A model generated the notes under the pieces. That model had not been told where the DNA came from, ran no database searches, and saw only the letters and a list, made by a program, of their open reading frames with translations. A stretch of 64,000 nt of DNA from Mucispirillum schaedleri. GTDB taxonomy: Bacteria; Chrysiogenota; Deferribacteres; Deferribacterales; Mucispirillaceae. Below, piece after piece: positions 63,006 through 64,000 of the stretch. Each line of letters opens with the position of its first letter. The stretch's first letter is position 1. The stretch spans positions 65,051 to 129,050 of the forward strand of contig CASEIN010000001.1 in assembly GCA_949287985.1 (NCBI GenBank). The letters run 5' to 3'. The translations under genes and the position numbers were made by a program.

Positions 63006-63308
63006 ATGAAAAAAGTTATCTTAACTACTTTAATTGCATTAATTGCAGTTCCTGCTTTTGCAGCTACTCAAGGTGACGCTACTGCAGCTTGGGCATTATA
63101 CATTGGTGCTGGTATCGCTATCGGCTTTGCTGGTCTTGGTGCTGGTATTGGTATGGGTAGTGCTATTAGAGGTGGTCTTGAAGGTATTTCTCGTAACCCT
63201 GGCGTTGCAGGTACTATTTTCAACTACTTACTTGTTGGTGTTGCTCTTATCGAGTCTATCGCTATTTATGGTTTAGTTGTATCTCTTATTCTTCTTTTCG
63301 TTAAATAA
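63006..63308 (+). CDS. atpE: F0F1 ATP synthase subunit c
   Basis: 100 residues, with a signal-peptide-like N-terminus (KKVILTTLIALIAVPAFA) before the two-helix hairpin. Helix 1 is AGIAIGFAGLGAGIGMGSAI, the polar loop is SRNPG, and helix 2 has the ion-binding Glu83 in GVALIESIAIY. Met50 occupies the position of the Gln that sodium-dependent c subunits use, which favours protons. GGAGGA precedes ATG 63006. It is expressed more GC-rich and with stronger codon bias than its neighbours (many GGT, GCT, CTT codons), consistent with high expression. Confidence 0.95.
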   Translation: MKKVILTTLIALIAVPAFAATQGDATAAWALYIGAGIAIGFAGLGAGIGMGSAIRGGLEGISRNPGVAGTIFNYLLVGVALIESIAIYGLVVSLILLFVK

Positions 63309-63334
63309 TAAGTTTATCAGATATCAACATATAT

Positions 63335-63359
63335 AAAGCGAAGCCATGTGCTTCGCTTT
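63335..63359 (+). terminator. Hairpin terminator after atpE
   Basis: AAAGCGAAGC (63335-63344) pairs with GCTTCGCTTT (63350-63359); the U-tract after it is short (TAATATT). Confidence 0.65.
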
Positions 63360-63494
63360 AATATTGATAAAGCATATTTTATCAATAACAGCTTTATATT
63401 ACATGTAAAATAAATATAGCTTAAATCAAATAAATTATTCATCATAAATAGATTTAAGCTAAAAAAATATAGTATAATATTAAATGAGGTAATT

Positions 63495-63992
63495 ATGAAA
63501 AAAATATTTGTATTATTATTTACATTTATAGCATTTAACGCTTTTGCTTTTGATGTAGAAAAAGTAAAAAAAATCTCTTGTGATGCACCAGTTAAGAAAA
63601 CAGAAAATGATACTGAAATCACTACTTGGACTTGCACATTTGCAGAAGGCACTCCACTTAGCTTTGCGTATAAAGAAATAATTAATGACCTTGCAAAAGA
63701 TATTGAGAAAAAAATATTAATGCCAAAAAGTAAAACTCAGTTTAAACAAAATGTTCAAAATGCATTAAACAAAAAAAATGCTAAACATAAAATCACTCAG
63801 ATTGGTATAAAAGGTATGATATATCTTGAACCAACATATGATAATAATAAAAAAGCTGATATCACTACTAACCTTGGTGTTGAAAACGAAAACCACACTT
63901 TTGATTTAGTGCAGGAAGATAAAGTTAAACTTACTTACGTTTTTTCTAAAGGGGATTCTCAAATAGAAAAAACTCAAAGTTATGAAGAATAA
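63495..63992 (+). CDS. Secreted protein of unknown function
   Basis: 165 residues. Signal peptide MKKIFVLLFTFIAFNAFA then mature FDVEKVKKISCDAP; two cysteines (Cys31 and Cys48, TWTCTFAEG) may form a disulfide. Lys-rich helical middle (KSKTQFKQNVQNALNKKNAKHK) and a beta-rich end. GAGG lies 7 nt before the ATG. No family recognised. It is separate from atpE, behind the hairpin at 63335. Confidence 0.75.
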   Translation: MKKIFVLLFTFIAFNAFAFDVEKVKKISCDAPVKKTENDTEITTWTCTFAEGTPLSFAYKEIINDLAKDIEKKILMPKSKTQFKQNVQNALNKKNAKHKITQIGIKGMIYLEPTYDNNKKADITTNLGVENENHTFDLVQEDKVKLTYVFSKGDSQIEKTQSYEE

Positions 63993-64000
63993 TTAATAAA

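Overview
The window is an AT-rich (roughly 30% GC by eye) bacterial chromosome segment, diderm by inference: many lipoproteins with lipoboxes, a LolA-like carrier and an outer-membrane type pigment pathway. Gene content and order (YbaB-recR, rng-rlmE, larB-like, rho, hemL next to two AtpI-like genes and atpB-atpE, full-length cobalamin-dependent metH) fit an anaerobic host-associated lineage such as the Deferribacterota (Mucispirillum-like). That placement is inference, because no rRNA is present.

Layout. 0-3.2 kb: end of ybaB, recR, a tandem 170-bp hairpin repeat, then rng and rlmE. 3.2-9.2 kb: a divergent LarB-like gene and a surface-glycan operon (two GT2 enzymes, GtrA-like, two polytopic GT-C-like proteins). 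9.3-21.5 kb: a surface-protein island with a perfect consensus promoter, two large Big2/Ig-like lipoproteins, an orphan phage tail-fibre cassette on the minus strand and a clostripain (C11) lipoprotein. 21.5-34.3 kb: metH, a membrane protein with an Opp-type ATPase, cysS, an ankyrin-type lipoprotein, two tandem paralogous small lipoproteins (one with a C9 tract inside its promoter spacer) and rho. 34.4-40.7 kb: a class III sirtuin followed by four XpaC-like membrane paralogs and an orphan EcfA-like ATPase.

40.7-58.2 kb is an accessory block bracketed by inverted remnants of one IS1595-family element. It holds vapBC, an IS30-like relic, a broken lipoprotein gene, a complete aryl polyene (APE) pigment cluster (42.4-56.7 kb) and a secreted two-domain protein. 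A fifth XpaC-like gene lacking its N-terminus lies directly beyond the right IS end, so the block appears to have been inserted into, and to have split, the XpaC-like array.

In the APE cluster a ligase activates an aryl acid onto ACPs, two ketosynthases plus a chain-length-factor-like partner extend it, a ketoreductase and two dehydratases make the polyene, acyl- and glycosyl-transferases attach it to a lipid or sugar, and a LolA-like protein and an MMPL/RND exporter move it outward. Notable points are a ligase-dehydratase fusion, a halogenase-like flavoenzyme as first gene and a probable ATT start codon for the exporter.

58.2-64 kb: truncated XpaC-like gene, hemL, two AtpI-like genes, atpB, then an array of five hairpin units whose stems change while pairing is kept, and atpE behind its own strong promoter. 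No tRNA, rRNA or CRISPR array was recognised.
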